Shown here one piece after another: positions 1 to 5,411 of a stretch of 5,411 nucleotides of DNA (positions are counted from its first letter, which is position 1; every line of letters starts with the position of its first letter). The stretch is taken from contig JAHFQQ010000043.1 of NCBI GenBank assembly GCA_023259235.1, positions 10,287 to 15,697 on the forward strand. The letters are read 5' to 3'. This DNA is from Polaromonas sp. (GTDB taxonomy: Bacteria > Pseudomonadota > Gammaproteobacteria > Burkholderiales > Burkholderiaceae_C). A program made the translations under genes and the position numbers. The notes beneath the pieces are model-generated. The model did not search any database. It saw only the letters and a list, made by a program, of their open reading frames with translations, and was not told the origin of the DNA.

Positions 1-346
1 AGGGCCAGATCAGCAGTGTCTTGTAGAGCCCGGAACCACGCACCACCCGGTCCGCAAAAACCGCCAGCAGCAGTGACAAGCCCATCCCCAAGCCTACCAC
101 CAGCACGGAGAAGATTGCCGTGGTCTTGAATGAGGCCAGATAGACGGGGTCGTTCCACAGCGCCCTGAAGTTGTCCAGCCCCACCCAGCTCACCGAACCG
201 CCGAACGCGTCGCTTTGTTGCAGTGACTGCAGCAGCGCCTGGCCCGCCGGCCAGAAGAAGAACACGACGATCACCACGCCCTGCGGCGCAAGCAGCAGCC
301 AGGGCAGCCCCCGCGAGCGGAAAACAACCCGTTTTTCGACGGCCAT
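1..346 (-). CDS. ugpA: sn-glycerol-3-phosphate ABC transporter, permease subunit UgpA (5' part; truncated by window edge)
   Basis: This is one of the two inner-membrane permease subunits of the UgpBAEC importer for G3P and glycerophosphodiesters. The start is ATG at 346-344, and 115 codons are visible before the gene leaves the window on the left; the E. coli protein is about 295 residues. The N-terminus follows E. coli UgpA closely as I remember it: VFRSRGLPWLLLAPQ, then an FFFWPAG motif near residues 29-35, a VGLDNF motif at 55-60, and a VRGSGLYKTLL stretch at 102-112. A first membrane segment spans roughly residues 14-34 and a second roughly 75-98. The EAA loop that contacts the ATPase lies outside the window. 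The start codon is 33 bases after the ugpB stop on the same strand with its own Shine-Dalgarno, so co-transcription with ugpB is very likely. Nothing in the visible part is broken. The alternative, a permease for another sugar, is unlikely given this similarity and the neighbouring ugpB. Confidence 0.93.
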   Translation of the reverse strand, partial: MAVEKRVVFRSRGLPWLLLAPQGVVIVVFFFWPAGQALLQSLQQSDAFGGSVSWVGLDNFRALWNDPVYLASFKTTAIFSVLVVGLGMGLSLLLAVFADRVVRGSGLYKTLLIWP

Positions 347-352
347 GAACGA

Positions 353-357
353 CTCCC
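353..357 (-). promoter_or_regulatory. Ribosome binding site of ugpA
   Basis: On the minus strand the sequence GGGAG lies within AGAGGGAGTC and ends six bases before the ATG at 346-344. This is a good Shine-Dalgarno match at normal spacing and supports that ATG as the ugpA start. It sits in the short ugpB-ugpA spacer. Confidence 0.7.
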
Positions 358-379
358 TCTACGCGGCGCTGGCTCCGGG

Positions 380-1693
380 TCAGTCCTTATTGGCCTGCTG
401 GAACTTGGCCAGCAGCACGTTGCTGCGCTCAACGGCCGAGTCCAGCGCCTGTTTGGCGGTCTTCTTGCCGCTCCAGACCTGTTCGAGCTCCTCGTCCTCG
501 ATCGCGCGCACCTGCAGGTAGCTGCCCAGGCGAATGCCGCGCGACTTGTCCGTGGTCTTGCGGACCATCTGGTTCACCGCGACATCGGTGCCGGGATTCT
601 TCTGGTAGTAGCCGGATTTGTCGGTCAGCTCGTAAGCCGCCGAGGTGATCGGCAGATAGCCGGTGCGTTGATGGCTCGCTGCCTGCACCTCGGGGCTTGA
701 CAGATAGGCGAAGAATGCCGCGACGCCCTTGTTCTGGGCCGCCGGCTTGCCGGACATTGCCCACAGGCTGGCGCCACCAATGATGGTGTTCTGCGGTGCG
801 CCCTTCACGTCCGCGTAGTAGGGCAGTGGAGACAGGGCAAACGCAAATTTGGCAACGTTCTTGAGCTGGCCATAGGTGCTCGAAGAGCCCATCGACATTG
901 CGCATTCACCGGAGATGAAGGCGGCATCAGGCACGTTGCCGCGGCCTTTGTAGACGAACAGTCCCTGTTTCTCCATGTCGGCCAGGTCCTGGATGTGGCG
1001 CACCTGCAGCGGGCCGTTGAATTCCAGCCGCGCGGCCGTGCCGCCGAAGCCGTTGTTGTGTGTCGCGAACGGGACGTTGTGCCAGGCCGAGAAGCTCTCC
1101 AGCTGGGTCCAGCTTTGCCACGAGGTGGTGAGCGGGCACTTGCTGCCGCTGGCCTTCAGTTTGACGGCGTCGGCTTTCACCTCAGCCCAGGTCAATGGCG
1201 GCTTGCTTGGGTCGAGACCGGCGGCCTTGAAGGCGTCCTTGTTATAGAAAAATACGGTGGTCGAACTGTTGAAGGGCAGACTCAGCATCTTGCCGTTCGA
1301 GGCCGTGTAGTAACTGGCGACGGCGGGGATATAGGACTTCTCGTCGAATTTCTGCCCACTTTCTTCCATCATCTTCCAGACCGGCACGATGGCGCCCTTG
1401 CTGGCCATCATGGTCGCGGTGCCGACTTCGAAGACCTGCATGATGTTTGGTGCGTTGCCGGCGCGGTACGCGGCGATGCCCGCGGCCATCGAATCGTCGT
1501 AGGTGCCTTTATAGGTAGCGACCACCTTGTATTCTTTCTGGCTGTCGTTGAAACCCTTGGCCAGGTCGCCGACCCAATCGCCCAGCGGCCCGCTCATCGC
1601 GTGCCACCACTGGATTTCGGTTTGCGCCTGACTGGCGATGGGTGCCATCAGTGCGCATGCGGCAAAGGTGAGTGTGGATAGACAGATTTTCAT
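380..1693 (-). CDS. ugpB: sn-glycerol-3-phosphate-binding periplasmic protein UgpB
   Basis: UgpB is the periplasmic solute-binding protein that captures G3P (and glycerophosphocholine in characterised homologues) and hands it to the UgpA/UgpE/UgpC importer. The 437-residue length matches E. coli UgpB (438). A Sec signal peptide is visible: a short basic start (MKIC), a hydrophobic core to about residue 20, and a likely cleavage after Ser-Gln-Ala at 21-23. Hallmark blocks occur in order: YKGTY at 61-65, a GNAPNIMQVFEVGTATMMAS block at 79-98, PFNSST at 140-145, a Trp-rich SWQSWTQLE block at 191-199, QNTIIGGASLW at 301-311, TGYLPIT at 344-350 and a DEELEQVWSGKKT block at 400-412. The residues I recall contacting G3P in the E. 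coli structure all have counterparts: Y65, E89, S144, S270, G307, Y346 and R396 (R397 in E. coli, after a one-residue gap). The start is supported by an AGGAG five bases upstream. ugpA follows after 33 bases, so ugpB is probably the first gene of the operon. No defects are seen. Confidence 0.97.
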   Translation of the reverse strand: MKICLSTLTFAACALMAPIASQAQTEIQWWHAMSGPLGDWVGDLAKGFNDSQKEYKVVATYKGTYDDSMAAGIAAYRAGNAPNIMQVFEVGTATMMASKGAIVPVWKMMEESGQKFDEKSYIPAVASYYTASNGKMLSLPFNSSTTVFFYNKDAFKAAGLDPSKPPLTWAEVKADAVKLKASGSKCPLTTSWQSWTQLESFSAWHNVPFATHNNGFGGTAARLEFNGPLQVRHIQDLADMEKQGLFVYKGRGNVPDAAFISGECAMSMGSSSTYGQLKNVAKFAFALSPLPYYADVKGAPQNTIIGGASLWAMSGKPAAQNKGVAAFFAYLSSPEVQAASHQRTGYLPITSAAYELTDKSGYYQKNPGTDVAVNQMVRKTTDKSRGIRLGSYLQVRAIEDEELEQVWSGKKTAKQALDSAVERSNVLLAKFQQANKD

Positions 1694-1698
1694 GACTA

Positions 1699-1703
1699 CT
1701 CCT
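1699..1703 (-). promoter_or_regulatory. Ribosome binding site of ugpB
   Basis: On the minus strand AGGAG ends five bases before the ATG at 1693-1691. This near-ideal Shine-Dalgarno fixes the ugpB start and fits the strong translation expected for an abundant periplasmic binding protein. Confidence 0.85.
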
Positions 1704-1728
1704 GATTGGCGTGTGTTAATAAAAAGAG

Positions 1729-1734
1729 AGCTTA
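1729..1734 (-). promoter_or_regulatory. Candidate -10 element for ugpB
   Basis: TAAGCT on the minus strand keeps the three most important -10 positions (first T, second A, last T) and lies ten bases after the candidate PhoB box. Transcription would begin near 1722, giving a leader of about 29 bases that includes the AGGAG. A TATTAA at 1721-1716 is a better hexamer alone but has no -35 at suitable spacing. Confidence 0.3.
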
Positions 1735-1740
1735 AAGACT

Positions 1741-1769
1741 ATTTGTGACAAATCCATTTAAGCGATTTG
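1741..1769. repeat. Overlapping inverted repeats (operator-like dyads)
   Basis: Positions 1741-1753 form ATTTGT-G-ACAAAT, a perfect six-base-arm palindrome around a single central base. Its right arm overlaps a second perfect dyad, CAAATC at 1749-1754 and GATTTG at 1764-1769, with a nine-base spacer. Three ATTTG/CAAAT half-sites thus lie within 29 bases, and a fourth CAAAT occurs at 1822-1826. The position, 48-76 bases upstream of ugpB and 122-150 upstream of the divergent gene, suits an operator for either or both. The regulator is not identifiable from the sequence. The first dyad shares its TTGTCAC core with the candidate PhoB box. Confidence 0.4.
1745..1762 (-). promoter_or_regulatory. 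Candidate PhoB box upstream of ugpB
   Basis: Read on the minus strand, CTTAAAT-GGAT-TTGTCAC resembles the E. coli PhoB box, which is two CTGTCAT-like heptamers separated by four bases. The downstream half matches six of seven positions and the upstream half five of seven, allowing the C/A and C/T alternatives of the consensus. The four-base spacer is GGAT, less A+T-rich than usual. A TAAGCT hexamer follows exactly ten bases later, the arrangement expected of PhoB-activated promoters, where the box replaces the -35 element. The E. coli ugp operon is PhoB-controlled, which gives this weak match prior support. It overlaps a palindrome, so another regulator could be the true ligand. Confidence 0.35.
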
Positions 1770-1890
1770 GCGCGTTCATGGCAAGCGGGGTTTCCATGAG
1801 CCCATTGGCCCATGCCCACGACAAATGCTGCGCTGCGGTAACATGAGGCACCCATGCTGAACTTAGGTTAAAAGCTGCAGACTTTTCACG

Positions 1891-4800
1891 ATGAACGCCC
1901 CTATCACCCTCGACGAACAAACTGCTTTTACCGACGAAACAAGGCACGGAGAAGCGCGCATCCGCGAAATTCCCTACAACTACACCTCGTTTTCCGATCG
2001 GGAAGTGGTCATTCGCCTGCTCGGCGTGCGTGCCTGGAATCTGTTGAGCCATCTGCGTGGCGAGCGGCGCACAGGCCGGTCGGCGCGCATGCTGTATGAA
2101 GTGCTGGGCGATGTCTGGGTGGTGCAGCGTAACCCCTATCTGCAGGACGATCTGCTGGACAATCCGAAACGTCGCAGGTTGCTGGTCGATGCGTTGCAGC
2201 ACCGACTCGCGGAGGTGGAAAGGCGCCGTACGCCCGAGATCGACGGCCCGCGCGATGCGATCGTGGGTGAGTTGCTTGGGTCGGCACGGGAAGCGGTCAG
2301 CCAATTTTCCGCCTCATTTGAAGAGATATCCAACATGCGCCGCCAAGCGGCGCGCAAGCTGCGCAAGCTGACCCTGAAAGACAACATCAAGTTCGACGGG
2401 CTGTCGCGCGTCTCGCACGTGACCGATGCGACAGACTGGCGCGTGGAGTACCCATTTGTGGTGCTGACGCCGGATACCGAAGGCGAAATGGCGGGTTTGG
2501 TCAAGGCTTGCATCGATCTGGGGCTGACGATTGTCCCGCGTGGGGGCGGTACTGGCTACACCGGGGGCGCAATTCCGCTGAGCTGGAAATCGGCTGTCAT
2601 CAATACCGAGAAGCTGGAGGCGATGAGCGAGGTGGAACTGGTGTCGCTACCGGGCGTCGCCGACCCCGTGGCGACGGTGTGGACCGAAGCCGGCGTGGTG
2701 ACCCAGCGCGTGGCCGATGCGGCCGAGCGTGGTGGTTTTGTGTTTGCCGTGGACCCGACTTCCGCCGAGGCATCCTGCATAGGCGGCAATATTGCCATGA
2801 ATGCGGGCGGCAAGAAAGCCGTGCTCTGGGGCACGGCGCTGGACAACCTCGCCTCCTGGCGCATGGTCACGCCGGATGCCCAGTGGCTCGAAGTGACGCG
2901 TCTGGACCACAATTTGGGCAAGATTCACGATGCCGAAATAGCCAGCTTCGAACTCAAGTATTTTGCGGCGGATGGGGAAACCCTGCTGCGCTCTGAACGG
3001 CTGGACATTCCGGGCAAGCGTTTTCGCAAGGAAGGTCTTGGCAAGGACGTCACGGACAAGTTCCTGAGCGGCCTGCCAGGCATCCAGAAAGAGGGTTGCG
3101 ACGGCCTGATCACCAGCGCGCGCTGGATTGTGCACCGCATGCCCGCGCACATCCGCACAGTTTGCATGGAGTTTTTTGGCAATGCCAGGGATGCTGTGCC
3201 GAGCATTGTCGAAATCAAGGATTTCATGTTTGCCGAGCAAAAGCGCGGCGGTGCGATTTTGGCCGGACTGGAGCATCTGGACGACCGCTACCTGCGCGCA
3301 GTTGGCTATGCCACCAAGTCCAGGCGCGGCAGTTTGCCCAAGATGGTTCTGGTGGGTGACATCGCGGGTGACGACGCCGATGACGTCGCCCGTGCCGCCA
3401 GTGAAATTGTCCGCATCGCCAATTCGCGCAGCGGCGAGGGTTTCGTTGCCATCAGTAGCGAAGCGCGCAAGAAATTCTGGCTCGACCGCAAGAAAACGGC
3501 GGCCATTTCCAGGCACACCAATGCCTTCAAGATCAATGAGGATGTGGTCATCCCGCTGCCGCGAATGGCCGAGTACACCGACGGTATTGAGCAGATCAAT
3601 ATTGAATTGAGCCTGCGCAACAAGATCAGGCTGTGTGATGAGCTGGACGCGTTCTTCCGCCAGGGCAATTTGCCTTTGGGCAAGGCTGAGGACGCGAGCG
3701 AGATTCCTTCCGCCGAACTGATGGAGGGCAGGGTAGGGCAGGCAGTTGCGCTCATCGCCGATGTGCGCGGTTTGTGGTCTGGCTGGCTGCAGGGTGTGAC
3801 AGCGCTTTTCCCGCAACTGCAGGACCACACGCTGCGCGCCAGCTGGAAAGCCCAGATTCGCGCCCCGCTGCAAACTATTTTCAGCGGCGGCGCTTTCAAG
3901 CCGATCCTTGAAGAATGCAGTGCGATTCACAAGCGCGTGCTCAAGGGCCGCGTCTGGGCTGCGCTGCACATGCATGCGGGCGACGGCAATGTCCACACCA
4001 ATTTGCCAGTGAACAGCGACGACTACGAAATGCTGCAGACCGCGCGCGAGGCGGTGGCGCGCATCATGCTGCTGGCGCGCTCGCTCGATGGCGTGATTTC
4101 CGGCGAGCACGGCATAGGCATCACCAAGCTCGAATTCCTGACCGACGAGGAACTGCGCCCGTTTGCCGAGTACAAGCGCCAGATCGATCCGGAAGGGCGT
4201 TTCAACAAAGGAAAATTGCTACGAAACGAAGAGCATATTACGCCCGTTAGCAAAGGGCTGGCGGCGGATTTGACCAATGCCTACACGCCGAGCTTCGGTT
4301 TGATGGGACACGAGTCGCTGATCATGCAGCAAAGCGACATCGGCGCCATTGCCAACAGCGTGAAGGATTGCCTGCGTTGCGGCAAATGCAAGCCGGTGTG
4401 CGCCACGCACGTGCCGCGCGCCAACCTGCTCTACAGCCCGCGCAACAAGATTTTGGCGACCTCGCTGCTGGTTGAGGCCTTTTTGTACGAGGAGCAGACC
4501 CGGCGCGGCGTCAGCATCAAACACTGGGAAGAGTTTGAGGATGTGGCCGACCACTGCACGGTATGCCACAAGTGCCTGAGCCCCTGCCCGGTGGATATCG
4601 ATTTTGGCGATGTCTCGATGAACATGCGCAATTTGCTGCGCAAGATGGGCCGCAAATCCTTCAGGCCAGGCAATGCCGCCGCCATGTTTTTCCTCAATGC
4701 CACCAGTCCGCAAACCATCAAGCTGATGCGCAGCGCCATGGTGGGAGTGGGTTTCAAGGCGCAGCGTCTGGCCAACGATTTGCTGCGCGGCCTGGCGCGC

Positions 4801-5411
4801 AAGCAGACAGCCAGGCCGGCAGCCACCGTGGGCAAAGCACCGGTGAAAGAGCAGGTGATTCACTTCATCAACAAGAAGATGCCTGGCGGCCTGCCCAAGA
4901 AGACCGCGCGAGCGCTGCTCGACATTGAAGACAAGGACTACGTTCCCATCATTCGCAATCCGGGCAGCACTACTGCTGAGACTGAAGCAGTGTTTTATTT
5001 CCCCGGTTGCGGCTCCGAGCGCCTGTTCAGCCAGGTCGGCCTGGCGACGCAGGCCATGCTCTGGCACGCTGGGGTGCAGACCGTGCTGCCGCCGGGTTAC
5101 CTGTGCTGTGGCTATCCGCAGCGCGGCAGCGGCCAGTTCGAGAAGGCCGAGAAGATGATTACCGACAATCGCGTGCTGTTCCACCGGGTGGCCAACACGC
5201 TGAACTACCTCGACATCAAGACCGTGCTGGTGAGTTGCGGCACCTGCCATGACCAGTTGCAGGGCTATGGGTTTGACCAGATATTTCCGGGCAGCCGCAT
5301 CATGGATATTCATGAATACCTGCTCGAAAAGGGCGTTACCCTGCCTGCGGGACAGGGCGGGTTTCTTTACCACGAGCCATGCCACAACCCGATGAAGCTG
5401 GGCGACTCCAT
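1891..5411 (+). CDS. FAD/FMN-dependent D-2-hydroxyacid-type dehydrogenase fused to two [4Fe-4S] motifs and CCG domain(s), with DUF3683-like N-terminus (3' end outside window)
   Basis: This frame is open without a stop for 1173 codons and runs off the right edge. The N-terminal region, about residues 23-165, carries EIPYNYTSFSDRE at 26-38 and matches what I recall of DUF3683, of unknown function. The FAD-binding domain (about 169-410) shows DATDWR at 179-184, PRGGGTGYTGG at 216-226 and CIGGNIAMNAGG at 296-307. The FAD-oxidase C-terminal domain reaches about residue 785, with KINEDVVIP at 547-555, HMHAGDGNVHTN at 693-704 and SGEHGIG at 737-743. H695, H702, N704, E739 and H740 line up with metal and substrate residues of human D-2-hydroxyglutarate dehydrogenase. 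Two [4Fe-4S] motifs follow (C827, C830, C833, C837; C889, C892, C895, C899), then a probable DUF3400 segment near 928-970. A CCG domain has C1040, C1072-C1073 and C1116/C1119; a second probably starts at C1164 (HEPCHNP). The likely role is oxidising a D-2-hydroxyacid and passing electrons through the clusters, as in YdiJ or Dld/GlcD-plus-GlpC systems; the substrate is unknown. An in-frame TAG at 1864-1866 leaves ATG 1891 as the first possible start, though no clear Shine-Dalgarno precedes it. Confidence 0.93.
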   Translation, partial: MNAPITLDEQTAFTDETRHGEARIREIPYNYTSFSDREVVIRLLGVRAWNLLSHLRGERRTGRSARMLYEVLGDVWVVQRNPYLQDDLLDNPKRRRLLVDALQHRLAEVERRRTPEIDGPRDAIVGELLGSAREAVSQFSASFEEISNMRRQAARKLRKLTLKDNIKFDGLSRVSHVTDATDWRVEYPFVVLTPDTEGEMAGLVKACIDLGLTIVPRGGGTGYTGGAIPLSWKSAVINTEKLEAMSEVELVSLPGVADPVATVWTEAGVVTQRVADAAERGGFVFAVDPTSAEASCIGGNIAMNAGGKKAVLWGTALDNLASWRMVTPDAQWLEVTRLDHNLGKIHDAEIASFELKYFAADGETLLRSERLDIPGKRFRKEGLGKDVTDKFLSGLPGIQKEGCDGLITSARWIVHRMPAHIRTVCMEFFGNARDAVPSIVEIKDFMFAEQKRGGAILAGLEHLDDRYLRAVGYATKSRRGSLPKMVLVGDIAGDDADDVARAASEIVRIANSRSGEGFVAISSEARKKFWLDRKKTAAISRHTNAFKINEDVVIPLPRMAEYTDGIEQINIELSLRNKIRLCDELDAFFRQGNLPLGKAEDASEIPSAELMEGRVGQAVALIADVRGLWSGWLQGVTALFPQLQDHTLRASWKAQIRAPLQTIFSGGAFKPILEECSAIHKRVLKGRVWAALHMHAGDGNVHTNLPVNSDDYEMLQTAREAVARIMLLARSLDGVISGEHGIGITKLEFLTDEELRPFAEYKRQIDPEGRFNKGKLLRNEEHITPVSKGLAADLTNAYTPSFGLMGHESLIMQQSDIGAIANSVKDCLRCGKCKPVCATHVPRANLLYSPRNKILATSLLVEAFLYEEQTRRGVSIKHWEEFEDVADHCTVCHKCLSPCPVDIDFGDVSMNMRNLLRKMGRKSFRPGNAAAMFFLNATSPQTIKLMRSAMVGVGFKAQRLANDLLRGLARKQTARPAATVGKAPVKEQVIHFINKKMPGGLPKKTARALLDIEDKDYVPIIRNPGSTTAETEAVFYFPGCGSERLFSQVGLATQAMLWHAGVQTVLPPGYLCCGYPQRGSGQFEKAEKMITDNRVLFHRVANTLNYLDIKTVLVSCGTCHDQLQGYGFDQIFPGSRIMDIHEYLLEKGVTLPAGQGGFLYHEPCHNPMKLGDS

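Larger units (their letters stand above)
1694..1890. other. Divergent intergenic region between ugpB and the FAD/Fe-S oxidoreductase gene
   Basis: This 197-base spacer separates two divergently transcribed genes and must hold both promoters. It is visibly richer in A+T than the flanking genes over 1711-1768, with runs such as TTAATAAAAAGAG and CATTTAAG. The ugpB side carries the ribosome binding site, a candidate PhoB box with -10 element, and overlapping ATTTG/CAAAT dyads. The oxidoreductase side (1801-1890) is less distinctive: GCCCAT occurs twice eight bases apart (1800-1805 and 1808-1813), a weak CATGG/CCATG hairpin spans 1777-1798, and a poor -10-like TAGGTT lies at 1864-1869. I see no convincing small gene, RNA or terminator here. 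Confidence 0.8.

Noticed and set aside
347..379. Possible attenuator or terminator between ugpB and ugpA
   Set aside because: The 33-base spacer has no stable GC hairpin followed by a T-run on the minus strand; it contains only the ugpA ribosome binding site.
995..1681. Plus-strand open frame of 228 codons opposite ugpB
   Set aside because: UgpB on the other strand is unambiguous over its full length, so this frame is a by-product of its codon bias.
1745..1760. CRP/FNR-type site beginning with TGTGA at 1744-1748
   Set aside because: The second half-site (TCACA-like, six bases on) is absent; the sequence continues CATTT. The dyad and PhoB-box readings explain the bases better.
1777..1798. 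CATGG...CCATG hairpin in the spacer as a terminator or small RNA
   Set aside because: The stem is only five base pairs with a twelve-base loop and no T-run, so it is likely to occur by chance.
1732..2304. Minus-strand open frame of 190 codons across the divergent spacer and the start of the oxidoreductase
   Set aside because: Its product has no recognisable features, and it overlaps both the well-supported start of the oxidoreductase and the presumed promoter region.
2508..2996. Plus-strand open frame of 162 codons within the oxidoreductase gene
   Set aside because: It is a shifted frame inside the FAD-binding domain coding sequence; the main frame carries the conserved glycine motifs there.
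2647..4110. Long minus-strand open frame (487 codons) opposite the oxidoreductase gene
   Set aside because: It lies wholly antisense to a frame with clear FAD-binding and metal-site motifs. Its translation shows no recognisable domain and is rich in His, Ala, Gln and Arg, typical of the reverse complement of a GC-biased gene.
4219..5385. Minus-strand open frame of 388 codons
   Set aside because: It is antisense to the Fe-S and CCG part of the oxidoreductase, shows no motif, and has the same shadow-like composition.

Overview
The window looks like chromosomal DNA from a betaproteobacterium, most likely of the order Burkholderiales. This is inferred from the GC-rich, strongly codon-biased genes, a UgpB/UgpA pair that follows the Escherichia coli proteins closely, and a very large FAD / iron-sulfur / CCG fusion protein with an N-terminal DUF3683-like region, an architecture I associate with that group. 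No mobile element, CRISPR array, tRNA or rRNA is visible, and the sequence reads as ordinary core chromosome.

Layout. Positions 1-346 (minus strand) hold the 5' part of ugpA, a permease subunit of the sn-glycerol-3-phosphate (G3P) ABC importer; the gene continues beyond the left edge. Positions 380-1693 (minus strand) hold complete ugpB, the periplasmic G3P-binding protein. It is the first gene of what is very probably a ugpB-ugpA-(ugpE-ugpC...) operon. Positions 1694-1890 are a 197-base divergent intergenic region with the ugpB ribosome binding site, a candidate PhoB box with a correctly spaced -10 element, and overlapping ATTTG/CAAAT dyads. From 1891 to the right edge (plus strand) one uninterrupted reading frame of at least 1173 codons encodes a multidomain redox enzyme: an N-terminal DUF3683-like region, an FAD-binding domain of the vanillyl-alcohol-oxidase/GlcD type, an FAD-oxidase C-terminal domain with an intact metal and substrate motif set, two [4Fe-4S] motifs, and a CCG cysteine-rich domain with a second copy starting as the window ends. 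Almost every base is accounted for; the only stretch without a gene apart from short spacers is the 197-base promoter region.

How they may work together. UgpB captures G3P or glycerophosphodiesters in the periplasm and delivers them to the UgpA/UgpE channel, classically under phosphate limitation. The divergent enzyme is predicted to oxidise a D-2-hydroxyacid at FAD and pass electrons through its iron-sulfur and CCG modules. Its C-terminal part resembles GlpC, the electron-transfer subunit of anaerobic G3P dehydrogenase. A functional link between the two transcription units is possible but rests only on adjacency and a shared regulatory region.
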